Assembly: GCA_002839155.1 (NCBI GenBank) | Contig: PGXM01000001.1 | Span: 1 to 64,000 of the forward strand | DNA length: 64,000 nucleotides | Source: Tenericutes bacterium HGW-Tenericutes-1 | GTDB lineage: Bacteria > Bacillota_I > Bacilli_A > Izemoplasmatales > Hujiaoplasmataceae | Direction of reading: 5' to 3' | Shown: positions 54,160 through 63,374 of the stretch, piece by piece | How the letters are laid out: the number at the start of each line of letters is the position of its first letter | How positions within the stretch are numbered: the stretch's first letter is position 1 | Notes under the pieces: generated by a model | The model's input: only the letters and a program-made list of their open reading frames with translations | Databases searched by the model: none | Told to the model about the DNA's origin: nothing | Made by a program: the position numbers and the translations under genes

Positions 54160-54865
54160 TTATCTATTTAATAAAGTCTCAGCGTGGTTCTTATTCTTAA
54201 TGATCAGTATCGCAACCGTTGGCATTGTTTATGCCAGCGGTTTTACTTCGTTGTATGGCGAACTTGATATAGACCGAACCACCCGTCTAATCAACTATCA
54301 GATGGAATCCTATCTATTAGTGAAGTTCATCTTGGTTGTGATATCCATTTTTTTGTCTATCCAAGGGTATTATTCACAGTTTACAAAGTATCATCTGTTT
54401 TTTTTACAAAAAGAAAAGGGAAAAGTATTGCTAGGTATTGCCAAACAAACCGCCATTATGGTCGTTTTAAGCATGATGTTCATTCATTCGGTCATTGTGA
54501 TTCATCTATCAGGATTTTATTTAACACCTTATTTTCAATTCGAAATCGATTTTTTCATTGCGTTAATCAGTTTATACATTGAAGCGATGATATTAGGGTT
54601 GATAGGAAGCATTTCAATTCAAATCATCGACTCGATTTTTTCTGGACTTATCCCATTAGTCTTGTTTTGGGTCACAGAAGCGAATGCGACGTATGAAGAA
54701 ATCAATCAATCGAGTTGGCTAAAAACCCTTTACGCGATCGTTTCGAATGCTATAATTTATCAGAATAAGTTTGTTTTATTATATGATATCATTCATTATG
54801 GTTTGGTTTTTCTTTTCTTATGGTTTTTGAATCTTTTGATTTTTATCTGGAAAGATATAAAATAA
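54131..54865 (+). CDS. ABC-2-like exporter membrane subunit
   Basis: About 244 residues with six hydrophobic spans and few other features. No close family recognised; topology and neighbourhood make it the membrane half of the exporter. ATG 54131 is used because the ATG at 54119 is too near the ribosome-binding site ggagga. Overlaps the ATPase gene by 29 bases. Confidence 0.8.
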   Translation: MKEILKLQYSYLFNKVSAWFLFLMISIATVGIVYASGFTSLYGELDIDRTTRLINYQMESYLLVKFILVVISIFLSIQGYYSQFTKYHLFFLQKEKGKVLLGIAKQTAIMVVLSMMFIHSVIVIHLSGFYLTPYFQFEIDFFIALISLYIEAMILGLIGSISIQIIDSIFSGLIPLVLFWVTEANATYEEINQSSWLKTLYAIVSNAIIYQNKFVLLYDIIHYGLVFLFLWFLNLLIFIWKDIK

Positions 54866-54873
54866 CCATTATA

Positions 54874-54882
54874 TGCTATAAT
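54874..54882 (+). promoter_or_regulatory. Extended -10 promoter for the PtsI-like gene
   Basis: TGC directly followed by TATAAT (54877-54882). The ATG at 54881 falls inside the -10 box, so the downstream TTG 54905 must be the start. Confidence 0.7.
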
Positions 54883-54904
54883 GAATTACAGGGAGGTGAG
54901 GATT

Positions 54905-56422
54905 TTGTCTATCGGTAAATTCATCTATGGATATTTGCATTTCGTTGAAGCGATGGAACAAAATGTCGCTCCTTCAAATAGAAAGAATAGCGCTTCTGAA
55001 CTTTACGCATTTGAGAATGCGGTCAAACAGGTTAAAACTGATATCATTGAAACGAAAAAATTAATCAGTCCTTCATTACACGTATTATGGACGATTTTGG
55101 AGTTTTATGAACTGGCGATTGAAGATTTCGTTATGATTGAAACCATTCGAGAGAGTATCACTAGAACGCATTTAACCGCTGAATCAGCGATTAATTTATA
55201 TTTTGATCATTATATCGACTCATTGAAAACGAAAGATGCTTATTTTCAATCTCGAACCAATGATTTCATGGATTTAAAAAATCGATTATTAAATGCCTTG
55301 TCCCACCAAAATAAACTTATTTCAATTGGTAAAAGTACCTTTAAGAAACCCACCATTCTCGTTTTTAATAGAATCTTTCCCTTCGAACTCTCACAAATAG
55401 AATTGACAAATATTGAGGGTGTTATTAGCACTGAAGGATCACTGCATTCCCATGTAGCGATTATTTTGTCATCGTTAAATATCCCTTATTTGATTATTCC
55501 TTCAGCCAAATCGGATTTAGTAAATCATGATTTTGTACAAATTGACTTAATGACTTCTAAAATAACAAAAACGCACCCCATACCTCAAATTCAGGCTATT
55601 GAAACGCATTTAGAGCCTATTAATCAAGCGATTTTGAGTCATGTATCAATTCATCCGGCAATTAATTTAGAAAACGAAATTCCTATAATCATTCCTGATC
55701 ATTGGAAATCTATCGGACTTTACCGAACTGAATTTTTCTTTATGGATAAAAATTATCTCCCAGATGAAATCGAACAGTATCTTCACTACCGTAAAATTTG
55801 TCAAAAAGCGCTCGGTTTACGTGTTCGTTTTCGTCTATTAGATGTTGAACCTGATAAACCGATAAGAATGCTAGAAGGTAAGGGATATGGGGTTGACTTG
55901 TTAATAAAGAACCATACATTACTAGCAACACAATTGCGGGCTTTGTTAGCATTATCAAAAGACTTCCCAATTGGCATAACCGTTCCCATGATTAATGCTT
56001 TAGTAGAGATTAACCAAATCAAAACTGTGATTCATGAAATCCTTAATGAAGACGAATTTCAGTCAAGTCATCTCGATTATCAGTTTGGGATAATGATTGA
56101 ACGAAAGAATGCATTGAAGCAATTTAATTCATTATCAGGTTTTGATTATATCTTGATTGGAACCAATGATCTATCCGCTGAATATGGCAAAATAGAGCGC
56201 TCTAACCAATTGATGAATCAAAATACTTATTTAAATAAAGAGCTTCAAACAGATCTTATTAATCTAATCAAAATCACAGAACAAAAAAACATTTTAACCC
56301 TTCTTTGTGGAGATGGTGCTAATTTGATCGATGTGATAAAAGAGAATTACATTCTTGGATTTAGAAACTTTGCTCCTTCACCCAAGAATATAAACTTATA
56401 TCAGATTACATCAAACGAATAA
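54905..56422 (+). CDS. PtsI-like PEP-utilising protein (divergent enzyme I)
   Basis: About 505 residues, shorter than EI (570). Most EI residues are present: phospho-His in GSLHSHVAII, PEP-binding Arg in IGLYRTEFFFMD and RFRLLD, LRALLALS, GIMIE (Glu), ILIGTNDLSAE (Asn-Asp) and the Cys in LLCGDGAN. The Arg that follows the His motif in EI is Ser, and the N-terminal HPr-binding part is shortened and diverged. TTG start at 54905, eight bases after ggagg. No HPr or EII genes are in the window. It could be a secondary EI of a regulatory PTS. Confidence 0.82.
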   Translation: MSIGKFIYGYLHFVEAMEQNVAPSNRKNSASELYAFENAVKQVKTDIIETKKLISPSLHVLWTILEFYELAIEDFVMIETIRESITRTHLTAESAINLYFDHYIDSLKTKDAYFQSRTNDFMDLKNRLLNALSHQNKLISIGKSTFKKPTILVFNRIFPFELSQIELTNIEGVISTEGSLHSHVAIILSSLNIPYLIIPSAKSDLVNHDFVQIDLMTSKITKTHPIPQIQAIETHLEPINQAILSHVSIHPAINLENEIPIIIPDHWKSIGLYRTEFFFMDKNYLPDEIEQYLHYRKICQKALGLRVRFRLLDVEPDKPIRMLEGKGYGVDLLIKNHTLLATQLRALLALSKDFPIGITVPMINALVEINQIKTVIHEILNEDEFQSSHLDYQFGIMIERKNALKQFNSLSGFDYILIGTNDLSAEYGKIERSNQLMNQNTYLNKELQTDLINLIKITEQKNILTLLCGDGANLIDVIKENYILGFRNFAPSPKNINLYQITSNE

Positions 56423-56511
56423 ATAATGATATTTTTGAACAGAAAACAAAACGGTTAATTATTCAAGCCATTTAAGTTAATTTTTAAAGGATATAAAACA
56501 TAGTAAACAGA

Positions 56512-56540
56512 TTGAAATATCTACTAATTAATGATATAAT
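56512..56540 (+). promoter_or_regulatory. Promoter for glmS
   Basis: TTGAAA (56512-56517), 17-base spacer ending in TGA, TATAAT (56535-56540), i.e. a -35 plus an extended -10. Confidence 0.82.
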
Positions 56541-56586
56541 TGCTTTCACGTTATTAATAATTATTAATATTGGGGGAATTTTATTT

Positions 56587-58389
56587 ATGTGCGGAATTGT
56601 CGGATACTTAGGTGAAAAAAAAGCCACTGATGTTATATTATCAGGTTTAGAAAAACTAGAATATCGTGGATACGACTCTTGCGGAGTCTCGTTTTTCTCA
56701 AATATAGATAACCAGTTTATCACTTATAAAGACAAAGGAAGAGTCAAACATTTAGTTGAGGATTTCAATTATTCATTGGTGAACCATCTTGGCATCGGTC
56801 ATACACGATGGGCAACACATGGAAAACCCAATCAAGTGAACTCTCATCCGCATTTTTCGAGAAGTGAACGTTTTTCAATCGTTCATAATGGCGTCATTGA
56901 AAACTACAAAGAATTAACTGCTAAATATTTACCTCATATGAAATTTATCAGTGAAACCGACACTGAAATCATCGCGAATTTAATTGAACATTTCACGCAT
57001 GATTTATCGGTAGAAGAAGCGATTCGAAAAACCTTATCCTTAATCGAAGGTTCTTATGCGCTTCTCATTATCGATACCACAACCCCACATAAATTATACG
57101 CAGCTAAAAATAAATCGCCTTTATTAATCGGCGTTGGCACTGATGGTATCACGCTAGCCTCTGATGTCATGGCTTTAATTGGTCATGCACAGTATTATTA
57201 CCCCATTGAAGATAAAACCTTTACTTCCGTTACGAAACAAGCCAATGGAAAATACACGTATGAGCTCTTTGATATTATCGGAAAACCAGTAACCTTTAAA
57301 CTCTTAAAAATTGATATGGTTTTAGATGAAATCGGAAAAGCCGGTTACTCACACTTCATGTTAAAAGAAATTTGTGAACAACCTTCTGTTATTCGTAAAA
57401 TTATGTCTAAGTATATGGAGAACGATACGTTCTTCGTTTCGCCATCGATTCTATCGATGTTTGAAGGCATTGACCGGGTTTATATTATCGCCGCAGGCAC
57501 ATCGATGCATGCGGGTTTTGTCGGAAAACATTTATTAGAAAACATGCCAAAAATTCCTTGCGAAGTGTTCATCGCCAGTGAATTTGCATATAATCCACCG
57601 CTCCTCGTCGATAATCCTTTATTTATTTTTATCTCTCAATCAGGTGAAACCGCCGATTTAAGAGCTTGTTTAGTCAATGTTAAAGAACAAGGGTATAAAA
57701 CCTTAACTATAACGAATGTCGCAACGTCAACGTTAGCAAGAGAAGCGGATGCGTATTTAGAAATCTATGCTGGGCCAGAAATTGCGGTCGCATCGACGAA
57801 AGCGTATGTTGGCCAAATTGTCATATTAACCATCTTAGCGTATTTACTAGCCCCAAGAAAACCTTTTGATTTACATTTAGAGTTATCAAAAGTCGCGGTA
57901 TCCATGGAAGCGATTATCGATAAACGCGATTATATTCATGAGCTGGTCAAAGAAAAAATTACGAAACGCAATTGTTTCTATATTGGTCGTGGAATCGATT
58001 ATTTTACTTGTCTTGAAGCCGCTTTAAAATTAAAAGAAATTTCTTATATCCAAACTGAAGGGTTTGCGGCAGGCGAATTGAAACATGGAACAATTGCTTT
58101 AATTGAAGAAGGTGTACCGGTTATCGCAATTATTTCCCAATCCGCTATAAACAATAACACCCGTGCTAATATCCGTGAAGTAACAGCTAGAGGTGCCAAT
58201 AAACTGGTGATTTCATTAGAAAATGTCAGCGATGTAACCGATGAGATTATTTTGATGGATGTTCATCAATTATTAACACCGCTCGTAACTGTGATTCCAA
58301 CGCAACTCATTGCGTTTTACTCTGCACTTGATTTAAATAAAGACATTGATAAGCCAAGAAATTTAGCAAAATCAGTCACAGTAGAGTAG
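56587..58389 (+). CDS. glmS: Glucosamine-fructose-6-phosphate aminotransferase GlmS
   Basis: 600 residues. Starts MCGIVGYLG, exposing the N-terminal nucleophile Cys after Met removal; this fixes the start at 56587 rather than the longer frame. Glutaminase domain (to about 215), then two SIS domains with SQSGETADLRA and the C-terminal NLAKSVTVE signature. Makes glucosamine-6-P for the two genes downstream. The 164-base leader shows no glmS ribozyme. In the glmS-glmM-glmU unit. Confidence 0.97.
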   Translation: MCGIVGYLGEKKATDVILSGLEKLEYRGYDSCGVSFFSNIDNQFITYKDKGRVKHLVEDFNYSLVNHLGIGHTRWATHGKPNQVNSHPHFSRSERFSIVHNGVIENYKELTAKYLPHMKFISETDTEIIANLIEHFTHDLSVEEAIRKTLSLIEGSYALLIIDTTTPHKLYAAKNKSPLLIGVGTDGITLASDVMALIGHAQYYYPIEDKTFTSVTKQANGKYTYELFDIIGKPVTFKLLKIDMVLDEIGKAGYSHFMLKEICEQPSVIRKIMSKYMENDTFFVSPSILSMFEGIDRVYIIAAGTSMHAGFVGKHLLENMPKIPCEVFIASEFAYNPPLLVDNPLFIFISQSGETADLRACLVNVKEQGYKTLTITNVATSTLAREADAYLEIYAGPEIAVASTKAYVGQIVILTILAYLLAPRKPFDLHLELSKVAVSMEAIIDKRDYIHELVKEKITKRNCFYIGRGIDYFTCLEAALKLKEISYIQTEGFAAGELKHGTIALIEEGVPVIAIISQSAINNNTRANIREVTARGANKLVISLENVSDVTDEIILMDVHQLLTPLVTVIPTQLIAFYSALDLNKDIDKPRNLAKSVTVE

Positions 58390-58397
58390 GTGAGTTT

Positions 58398-59705
58398 ATG
58401 AAATATTTTGGAACGGATGGCATAAGAGGCGTTGCCTACGACTTTTTAAATGAAGAGTTAGCGTTTAAAGTTGGTACGAGTTTGTCTGTATTGAACCTTA
58501 AAAATGTTGTGATTGGTCGCGATACAAGGGAATCAGGTTCGATGCTTGCGAAAGCGATTATCGCCGGAGCGAAAGCGGTTGGATTAAACACCCTCTATTT
58601 AGGAGTTGTCTCGACGCCAATGTTGTCTTATATCAGTGGAAAATTAGGATCTGTGGGTGTGATGATTACAGCATCTCATAACCCTTATCAAGATAATGGG
58701 ATTAAAGTCTTTAAAATCGGAAAAAAATTATATGCAAGTGAAGAATCCGCTTTAGAAGACATCTTAAATGATGTTCATAAAGCTCCAATTTTAGGGGAAC
58801 ATGGCCGTTCAATCGCATCAGTTGATCCCTATAAACTCTATTATAAACTCTTTCATCATATGCATATTAAAACCAGTCTAAAAATTGGTCTTGATTTAGC
58901 GAATGGCGCAACTTACGCGATTGGTAAAAGAATCTTTCAAAAATTGACACCTTACTTAGAAATCATCGGTGATCTTCCCGATGGTAAGAACATCAATTTA
59001 GGCGTAGGTTCTACCCATTTAGAAAAGCTCATCGAGTTGGTTCAATCCAAAAAACTTGATGTCGGATTTGCCTTTGACGGTGATGGAGACCGATTACTTG
59101 CCATTGATTCAGATGGTTCAATCATCGATGGAGATAAGTTAATTTATATCATCGCCAATTATTTAAAAGAAAAAAACCGTTTAAATGACAACACCGTTGT
59201 TTTAACAAAAATGAGTAATTTAGGCATAATTAAAGCTTTAAGTCGAAATGGCATTCAAACAATCCAAACCGACGTAGGCGATAAATACGTTTTAGAAGCA
59301 CTTGAAACGAACAATTATACCTTAGGTGGTGAAAATTCCGGCCATGTCATCAACCGCTATTTGTTAAATACGGGTGATGGGGTATTAAATGCGGTCTTAC
59401 TCGTCAAAATCATGAAAGAAACCAAAAAAAGTTTACGTGAACTATGCCAAGATGTCACATTATATCCAGATAAATTAGTCAACTTACGCGATATCGATAA
59501 AGCACTAATAAAGGATCCAAGTGTCATCGAAACCGTCGAGAAAGCGAAATTTACGTTAGGTGAAGACGGACTCGTCTTAGTTAGAGCTTCTGGGACTGAA
59601 CCTTTAATTAGAATCTCGGTTCAAGCAAAGACAGAAACCATGGTTGATTCAACGATTGAAACAATTGTTCAAGCCATTAAAAACGCTGAACAAACAAAAT
59701 CTTAG
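58398..59705 (+). CDS. glmM: Phosphoglucosamine mutase GlmM
   Basis: 435 residues. Phosphoserine motif TASHNPYQDNGIKVF, Mg2+ loop FDGDGDR, sugar loop GGENSGH and phosphate loop RASGTEPLIR. Eight bases after glmS with aggtgagtt. Interconverts GlcN-6-P and GlcN-1-P. Confidence 0.96.
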   Translation: MKYFGTDGIRGVAYDFLNEELAFKVGTSLSVLNLKNVVIGRDTRESGSMLAKAIIAGAKAVGLNTLYLGVVSTPMLSYISGKLGSVGVMITASHNPYQDNGIKVFKIGKKLYASEESALEDILNDVHKAPILGEHGRSIASVDPYKLYYKLFHHMHIKTSLKIGLDLANGATYAIGKRIFQKLTPYLEIIGDLPDGKNINLGVGSTHLEKLIELVQSKKLDVGFAFDGDGDRLLAIDSDGSIIDGDKLIYIIANYLKEKNRLNDNTVVLTKMSNLGIIKALSRNGIQTIQTDVGDKYVLEALETNNYTLGGENSGHVINRYLLNTGDGVLNAVLLVKIMKETKKSLRELCQDVTLYPDKLVNLRDIDKALIKDPSVIETVEKAKFTLGEDGLVLVRASGTEPLIRISVQAKTETMVDSTIETIVQAIKNAEQTKS

Positions 59706-59727
59706 TTTTCTATAGGGGGAAATGTTC

Positions 59728-61116
59728 ATGAAAAAATATGCGATTGTCCTCGCGGCTGGTAAAGGCACGAGAATGAAAACGGAAATGCCAAAATGTGCTT
59801 ATCCATTACTAAAAAAACCAATGATTGCTTATATCGTTGAAAATTTGAAAGTTTCGACATTGATTGATGAGATTATCGTTGTCGTGGGTCACAAAAAAGA
59901 AGTCTTAAAAGATATTTTGAATAATAGCGTTACTTACGCAGAACAAGTTGAACAATTGGGTACCGGTCACGCAGTGATGGTCACAGAATCCCTCATTAAT
60001 GATTTAGAAGGCGATGTCATGATTTTACCCGGTGATATGCCTTTAGTTGATAATTGCCTGATTGAAAAAGCCTTTAAAGAACATGTGGAGAGACGTCATG
60101 ACTTAACAGTTGTCACAACCCGTGTTGAAGACCCTCATGGATATGGACGCATTTTAAGAGATGATCAAGGCTATTTAGATGAAATAATCGAAGAAAGAGA
60201 ATCTTCAGCTTCACAAAAATTAATCGACGAGATTAATACCGGAGTTTACATCGTCAAAACCAAAACGTTATTCGAATCTTTGAAAAAAGTGACCAATAAC
60301 AATCAAAAGAATGAATATTATTTGACAGATATTATCAAAATCGCCAAAACCGACAAACATGTCATTGGCACTTACACCTTGAAAGAATCCTATAAAGCCA
60401 TGGGTGTCAATGATTTATACATGCTTTCAGTCGCTGAACAAATATTACAAACCAATATCAATAAGCAACATATGAAAAACGGCGTTGCAATGATTAACCC
60501 TGAAACGATTACCATTGGGCATAACGTTGTCATTGAAGAAAATGTCGTTATACATCCAAATACCTATATTACGGGTAATTCCGTAATAAAAAAAGGTGCA
60601 CAAATTGGGCCTAATACCGAAATTCATGAAAGTTTCATCGGAGAAAGAGTCGTTTGTAAACACAGTTTAGTTTACAACTCAACCGTTCATGAAGATACGA
60701 CCGTTGGACCGTTTGCGCATTTAAGAGATGGTGCAAATATTGGGGCTAAAAACCGCGTTGGTAACTTCGTTGAAGTTAAGAAATCATCGACTGGCAAAAA
60801 CACAAAAATGTCTCATTTAGCCTATATCGGTGACACGACTTGCGGATCAAATGTCAACTTTGGTTGTGGATCTGTGACGGTGAACTATGACGGTAAAAAT
60901 AAATATCAAACCGAAATTGGGGATGATGTCTTCATTGGATGTAACGTAAATCTCATTGCACCGATTAAAGTTGAAGACAATTCGACGATTGCGGCTGGTT
61001 CGACATTGACGACGAACGTTCCAAAAGGTGCGTTAGCCATCGCAAGAGCCTACCAAGTCAATAAAGAAAATTACATCAAAGGCAAACCAAAAACGGACGA
61101 GAAAAAAAATAAGTAA
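59728..61116 (+). CDS. glmU: Bifunctional UDP-GlcNAc pyrophosphorylase / GlcN-1-P acetyltransferase
   Basis: 462 residues. N-terminal pyrophosphorylase with LAAGKGTRMKTEMPK and GDMPLV; C-terminal left-handed beta-helix acetyltransferase with repeated hexapeptides from about 250 and the KKSSTGKNTKMSHLAYIGD and NYDGKNKYQTEIGD motifs. Start ATG 59728 is seven bases from aggggga; the ATG at 59722 is one base from it. Completes UDP-GlcNAc synthesis from fructose-6-P. Confidence 0.96.
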   Translation: MKKYAIVLAAGKGTRMKTEMPKCAYPLLKKPMIAYIVENLKVSTLIDEIIVVVGHKKEVLKDILNNSVTYAEQVEQLGTGHAVMVTESLINDLEGDVMILPGDMPLVDNCLIEKAFKEHVERRHDLTVVTTRVEDPHGYGRILRDDQGYLDEIIEERESSASQKLIDEINTGVYIVKTKTLFESLKKVTNNNQKNEYYLTDIIKIAKTDKHVIGTYTLKESYKAMGVNDLYMLSVAEQILQTNINKQHMKNGVAMINPETITIGHNVVIEENVVIHPNTYITGNSVIKKGAQIGPNTEIHESFIGERVVCKHSLVYNSTVHEDTTVGPFAHLRDGANIGAKNRVGNFVEVKKSSTGKNTKMSHLAYIGDTTCGSNVNFGCGSVTVNYDGKNKYQTEIGDDVFIGCNVNLIAPIKVEDNSTIAAGSTLTTNVPKGALAIARAYQVNKENYIKGKPKTDEKKNK

Positions 61117-61133
61117 TTCACATGTTGTTTTTG

Positions 61134-61162
61134 TTGACAAAGATGAAGAATTCATATATAAT
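61134..61162 (+). promoter_or_regulatory. Promoter of infC-rpmI-rplT
   Basis: TTGACA (61134-61139), 17-base spacer, TATAAT (61157-61162), perfect consensus. Confidence 0.92.
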
Positions 61163-61169
61163 GTAGGAA

Positions 61170-61292
61170 GTTAAAAACGTAGAAAGCAGAAGTACCCACT
61201 TCTCACCTGATTGCTCGATCAATAGGTATTGGCTACACAAACCATTTCAATAGAAATCGTTTAAGGTGGGTGTCTTTTGATCCCCACTTTTT
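61170..61292 (+). promoter_or_regulatory. L20-type autoregulatory leader with terminator
   Basis: Matches the Firmicutes L20 leader: hairpin AGAAGT ACCC ACTTCT followed by CACCT (61188-61209), a variable hairpin, then AAGGTGGG (61263-61270) and CCCCACTTTTTT (61281-61292) as terminator. The CACC element can pair with the GGTGG in the alternative fold. Free L20 binding is known to repress this operon in Bacillus by favouring the terminator. Confidence 0.82.
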
Positions 61293-61315
61293 TAATTCCC
61301 TTGGAGGTGTTGAAT

Positions 61316-61858
61316 ATCTATAACAACAGCAGTAAACCCGTCAAAAAAGACGAAATGATGATCAATGACGCAATTCGTGCAAAAGAAGTGTTACTCATCG
61401 GCAACGATGGTCAACAATTTGGAGTTAAGCCACTTCGTGAGGCTTTATTCATTGCGCAAAAAGAAGGTCTTGACCTTGTCATGATTGCCCCAACCGCTAC
61501 GCCGCCTGTCTGTAAATTACTCGATTATAGTAAATACAGATATGAAATGCAACGTAAAGCCAAAGAGGCTAAGAAAAACCAAAAAATCGTCGAATTGAAG
61601 GAAATTCGTTTGACCGCTGTCATCGATACGCACGACTTTGAGACGAAAGTTCGCAATGGGATTAAGTTCTTAGAACATGGAGATAAATTAAAAATTTCCG
61701 TTCGATTGCCTAACCGTGCCCCTGCGATACTAGTACAGCAAGGCAGAGAAGTTTTAACCAATTTCGCCACTAAATGTGCATTAGTTGGCGACCCTGAGAA
61801 ACCAATTGCCCATGAAGGACGATTCTTATCTCAAATACTCGCACCAAAGAAAAAATAA
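61316..61858 (+). CDS. infC: Translation initiation factor IF-3 (probable AUC start)
   Basis: About 180 residues with typical IF-3 N-domain (INDAIRAKEVLLIGNDGQQFG), linker and C-domain. GGAGGT (61303-61308) is seven bases upstream of ATC 61316, whereas the in-frame TTG 61310 is one base from it; the first in-frame ATG (61355) lacks a ribosome-binding site. Bacterial infC genes often use rare AUU-type starts for autoregulation, and AUC fits that logic. First gene of the L20-regulated operon. Confidence 0.9.
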   Translation: MYNNSSKPVKKDEMMINDAIRAKEVLLIGNDGQQFGVKPLREALFIAQKEGLDLVMIAPTATPPVCKLLDYSKYRYEMQRKAKEAKKNQKIVELKEIRLTAVIDTHDFETKVRNGIKFLEHGDKLKISVRLPNRAPAILVQQGREVLTNFATKCALVGDPEKPIAHEGRFLSQILAPKKK

Positions 61859-61873
61859 TGGAGGAATAATGCA

Positions 61874-62071
61874 ATGCCAAAGATGAAATCCCATTCGGGA
61901 ACTAAAAAACGTTTAAAAAGAACCGGCACTGGCCTTTTAATGAGAGCTAGTACGTTCGGCGGCCATTTAATGAGCCACAAATCACCAAAACAAAATCGTC
62001 AACAAAGAAGAAAAGAAGTAGTGGGGAACTCGGACTTAAAGAGAATTAAGCACCAAGTTCCATACTTGTAG
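61874..62071 (+). CDS. rpmI: 50S ribosomal protein L35
   Basis: 65 residues, strongly basic, starting MPKMKSHSGTKKRLKRTGTG and ending KRIKHQVPYL. Family length and sequence are standard. 15 bases after infC with ggaggaataatgc as ribosome-binding site. Confidence 0.97.
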   Translation: MPKMKSHSGTKKRLKRTGTGLLMRASTFGGHLMSHKSPKQNRQQRRKEVVGNSDLKRIKHQVPYL

Positions 62072-62083
62072 GAGGCCGCTTAA

Positions 62084-62452
62084 ATGCCAAGAGTTAAAGG
62101 TGGAATTGTCACCAGAAAAAGACATAAAAGAATACTGAAGTTAGCCAAAGGTTACTACGGCGCAAAGCACTTATTATTTAGAACTGCTAAAGAACAAGTG
62201 ATGAACTCTCTTGCTTATGCATACAGAGACCGTCGCAGAAAAAAACGTGATTTCCGCAAATTATGGATTACCCGTATTAATGCTGCTGCACGTTTAAATG
62301 CATTAAGTTATTCAAGATTAATCGATGGATTGAACAAAGCAAATATCGAGGTAAACCGTAAGATTTTATCAGATATCGCTATTAATGATCCAAAAGGCTT
62401 TACTTCACTTTGCGATCAAGCAAAAAAAGCATTAGCTAAAGCAGCTGAATAA
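62084..62452 (+). CDS. rplT: 50S ribosomal protein L20
   Basis: 122 residues. [26 protein letters not shown] start and the [21 protein letters not shown] core are hallmarks. It is the likely regulator binding the leader of this operon. Ribosome-binding site aggaggcc. Confidence 0.97.
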   Translation: MPRVKGGIVTRKRHKRILKLAKGYYGAKHLLFRTAKEQVMNSLAYAYRDRRRKKRDFRKLWITRINAAARLNALSYSRLIDGLNKANIEVNRKILSDIAINDPKGFTSLCDQAKKALAKAAE

Positions 62453-62458
62453 ATCGTT

Positions 62459-62487
62459 AAAGTCTAGAAATAGACTTTTTCTTTTTA
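62459..62487 (+). terminator. Terminator after rplT
   Basis: AAAGTCTA (62459-62466), loop GAAA, TAGACTTTTT: a GNRA-capped hairpin followed by T. Confidence 0.88.
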
Positions 62488-62530
62488 TTCTTTGATAAAA
62501 TAATCAATTGAAAAGGGTTCTTATTTTCCA

Positions 62531-62559
62531 TTGTAATAAAGCACAAAATTTGATAATAT
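62531..62559 (+). promoter_or_regulatory. Possible promoter for the Nat-type exporter
   Basis: TTGTAA (62531-62536), 17-base spacer, TAATAT (62554-62559). Confidence 0.45.
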
Positions 62560-62594
62560 ATAAGTGTTAAATAGAATGCGAGGGCGATATCTCA

Positions 62595-63374
62595 ATGAAT
62601 GCCATACTATCTGTGCAAAATATTACAAAAACATTTCATTTGTCAAAAAAACAACAAAAATTAGAACAATCCCACGAAAAAATAAAAGTCGCTGTCAACG
62701 GCTTGAGTTTTGAAGCTTTTAAAGGCGAAATATATGGATTGTTAGGTCCGAATGGAGCCGGCAAAACAACGGCGTTAAGATGTATTTCAACATTAATTAA
62801 ACCCGATTCTGGTGATATATATATTAATGGACATAGCGTCATAACTGAAGAGGATAAAGTTAGAAAACATATCGGATTTTTAACCAGTGATTTGAAACTA
62901 GAGGACTTTTTTACCCCTAATTACTTATTCGACTACTTTTCGAAATTACACGGGATTGAAGATTCAGTTAGAATCGATAGAAAAAAACAGTTATTTGATC
63001 GTTTTGGCATCAAAGACTTCGCTGAAGTCAAAGTCGGTGATCTCTCCACGGGTATGAAACAAAAGGTGTCGATAGCCATTGCGATTGTGCACGATCCTGA
63101 TGTAATCATCTTTGATGAACCAACCAATGGATTAGATGTATTAACCGCAAAAGTTGTGACGGATTACTTAAAAGAATTGCGGGACGCTGGTAAAACCATT
63201 ATCATATCAACCCATATTTTTAGTTTGGTTGAAAGACTATGTGACCGAGTTGGAATTATTATTAACGGAAAATTATTGCTTGATCAACCCTTATCAGAAA
63301 TCGCAAGTAACGAAGAAGCGCTTGAAAAAGTGTTCTTTGATTTAGTTGAAAAAGAAAGTGGGGAATTCCGATGA
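62595..63374 (+). CDS. ABC transporter ATP-binding protein, NatA-like
   Basis: 259 residues. Walker [12 protein letters not shown], signature [15 protein letters not shown], Walker [14 protein letters not shown], and [15 protein letters not shown] as the H-loop. This signature (LSTGMKQ) is the NatA class, Na+ or drug efflux. An N-terminal lysine-rich insert ([14 protein letters not shown]) precedes the P-loop. Overlaps the permease by four bases (ATGA). Confidence 0.92.
   Translation: MNAILSVQNITKTFHLSKKQQKLEQSHEKIKVAVNGLSFEAFKGEIYGLLGPNGAGKTTALRCISTLIKPDSGDIYINGHSVITEEDKVRKHIGFLTSDLKLEDFFTPNYLFDYFSKLHGIEDSVRIDRKKQLFDRFGIKDFAEVKVGDLSTGMKQKVSIAIAIVHDPDVIIFDEPTNGLDVLTAKVVTDYLKELRDAGKTIIISTHIFSLVERLCDRVGIIINGKLLLDQPLSEIASNEEALEKVFFDLVEKESGEFR

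Noticed and set aside
56423-56586. Possible glmS ribozyme before glmS
   Set aside because: The 164-base leader is AT-rich, has a normal promoter close to the gene and lacks the conserved catalytic core; a ribozyme would not fit between promoter and start.
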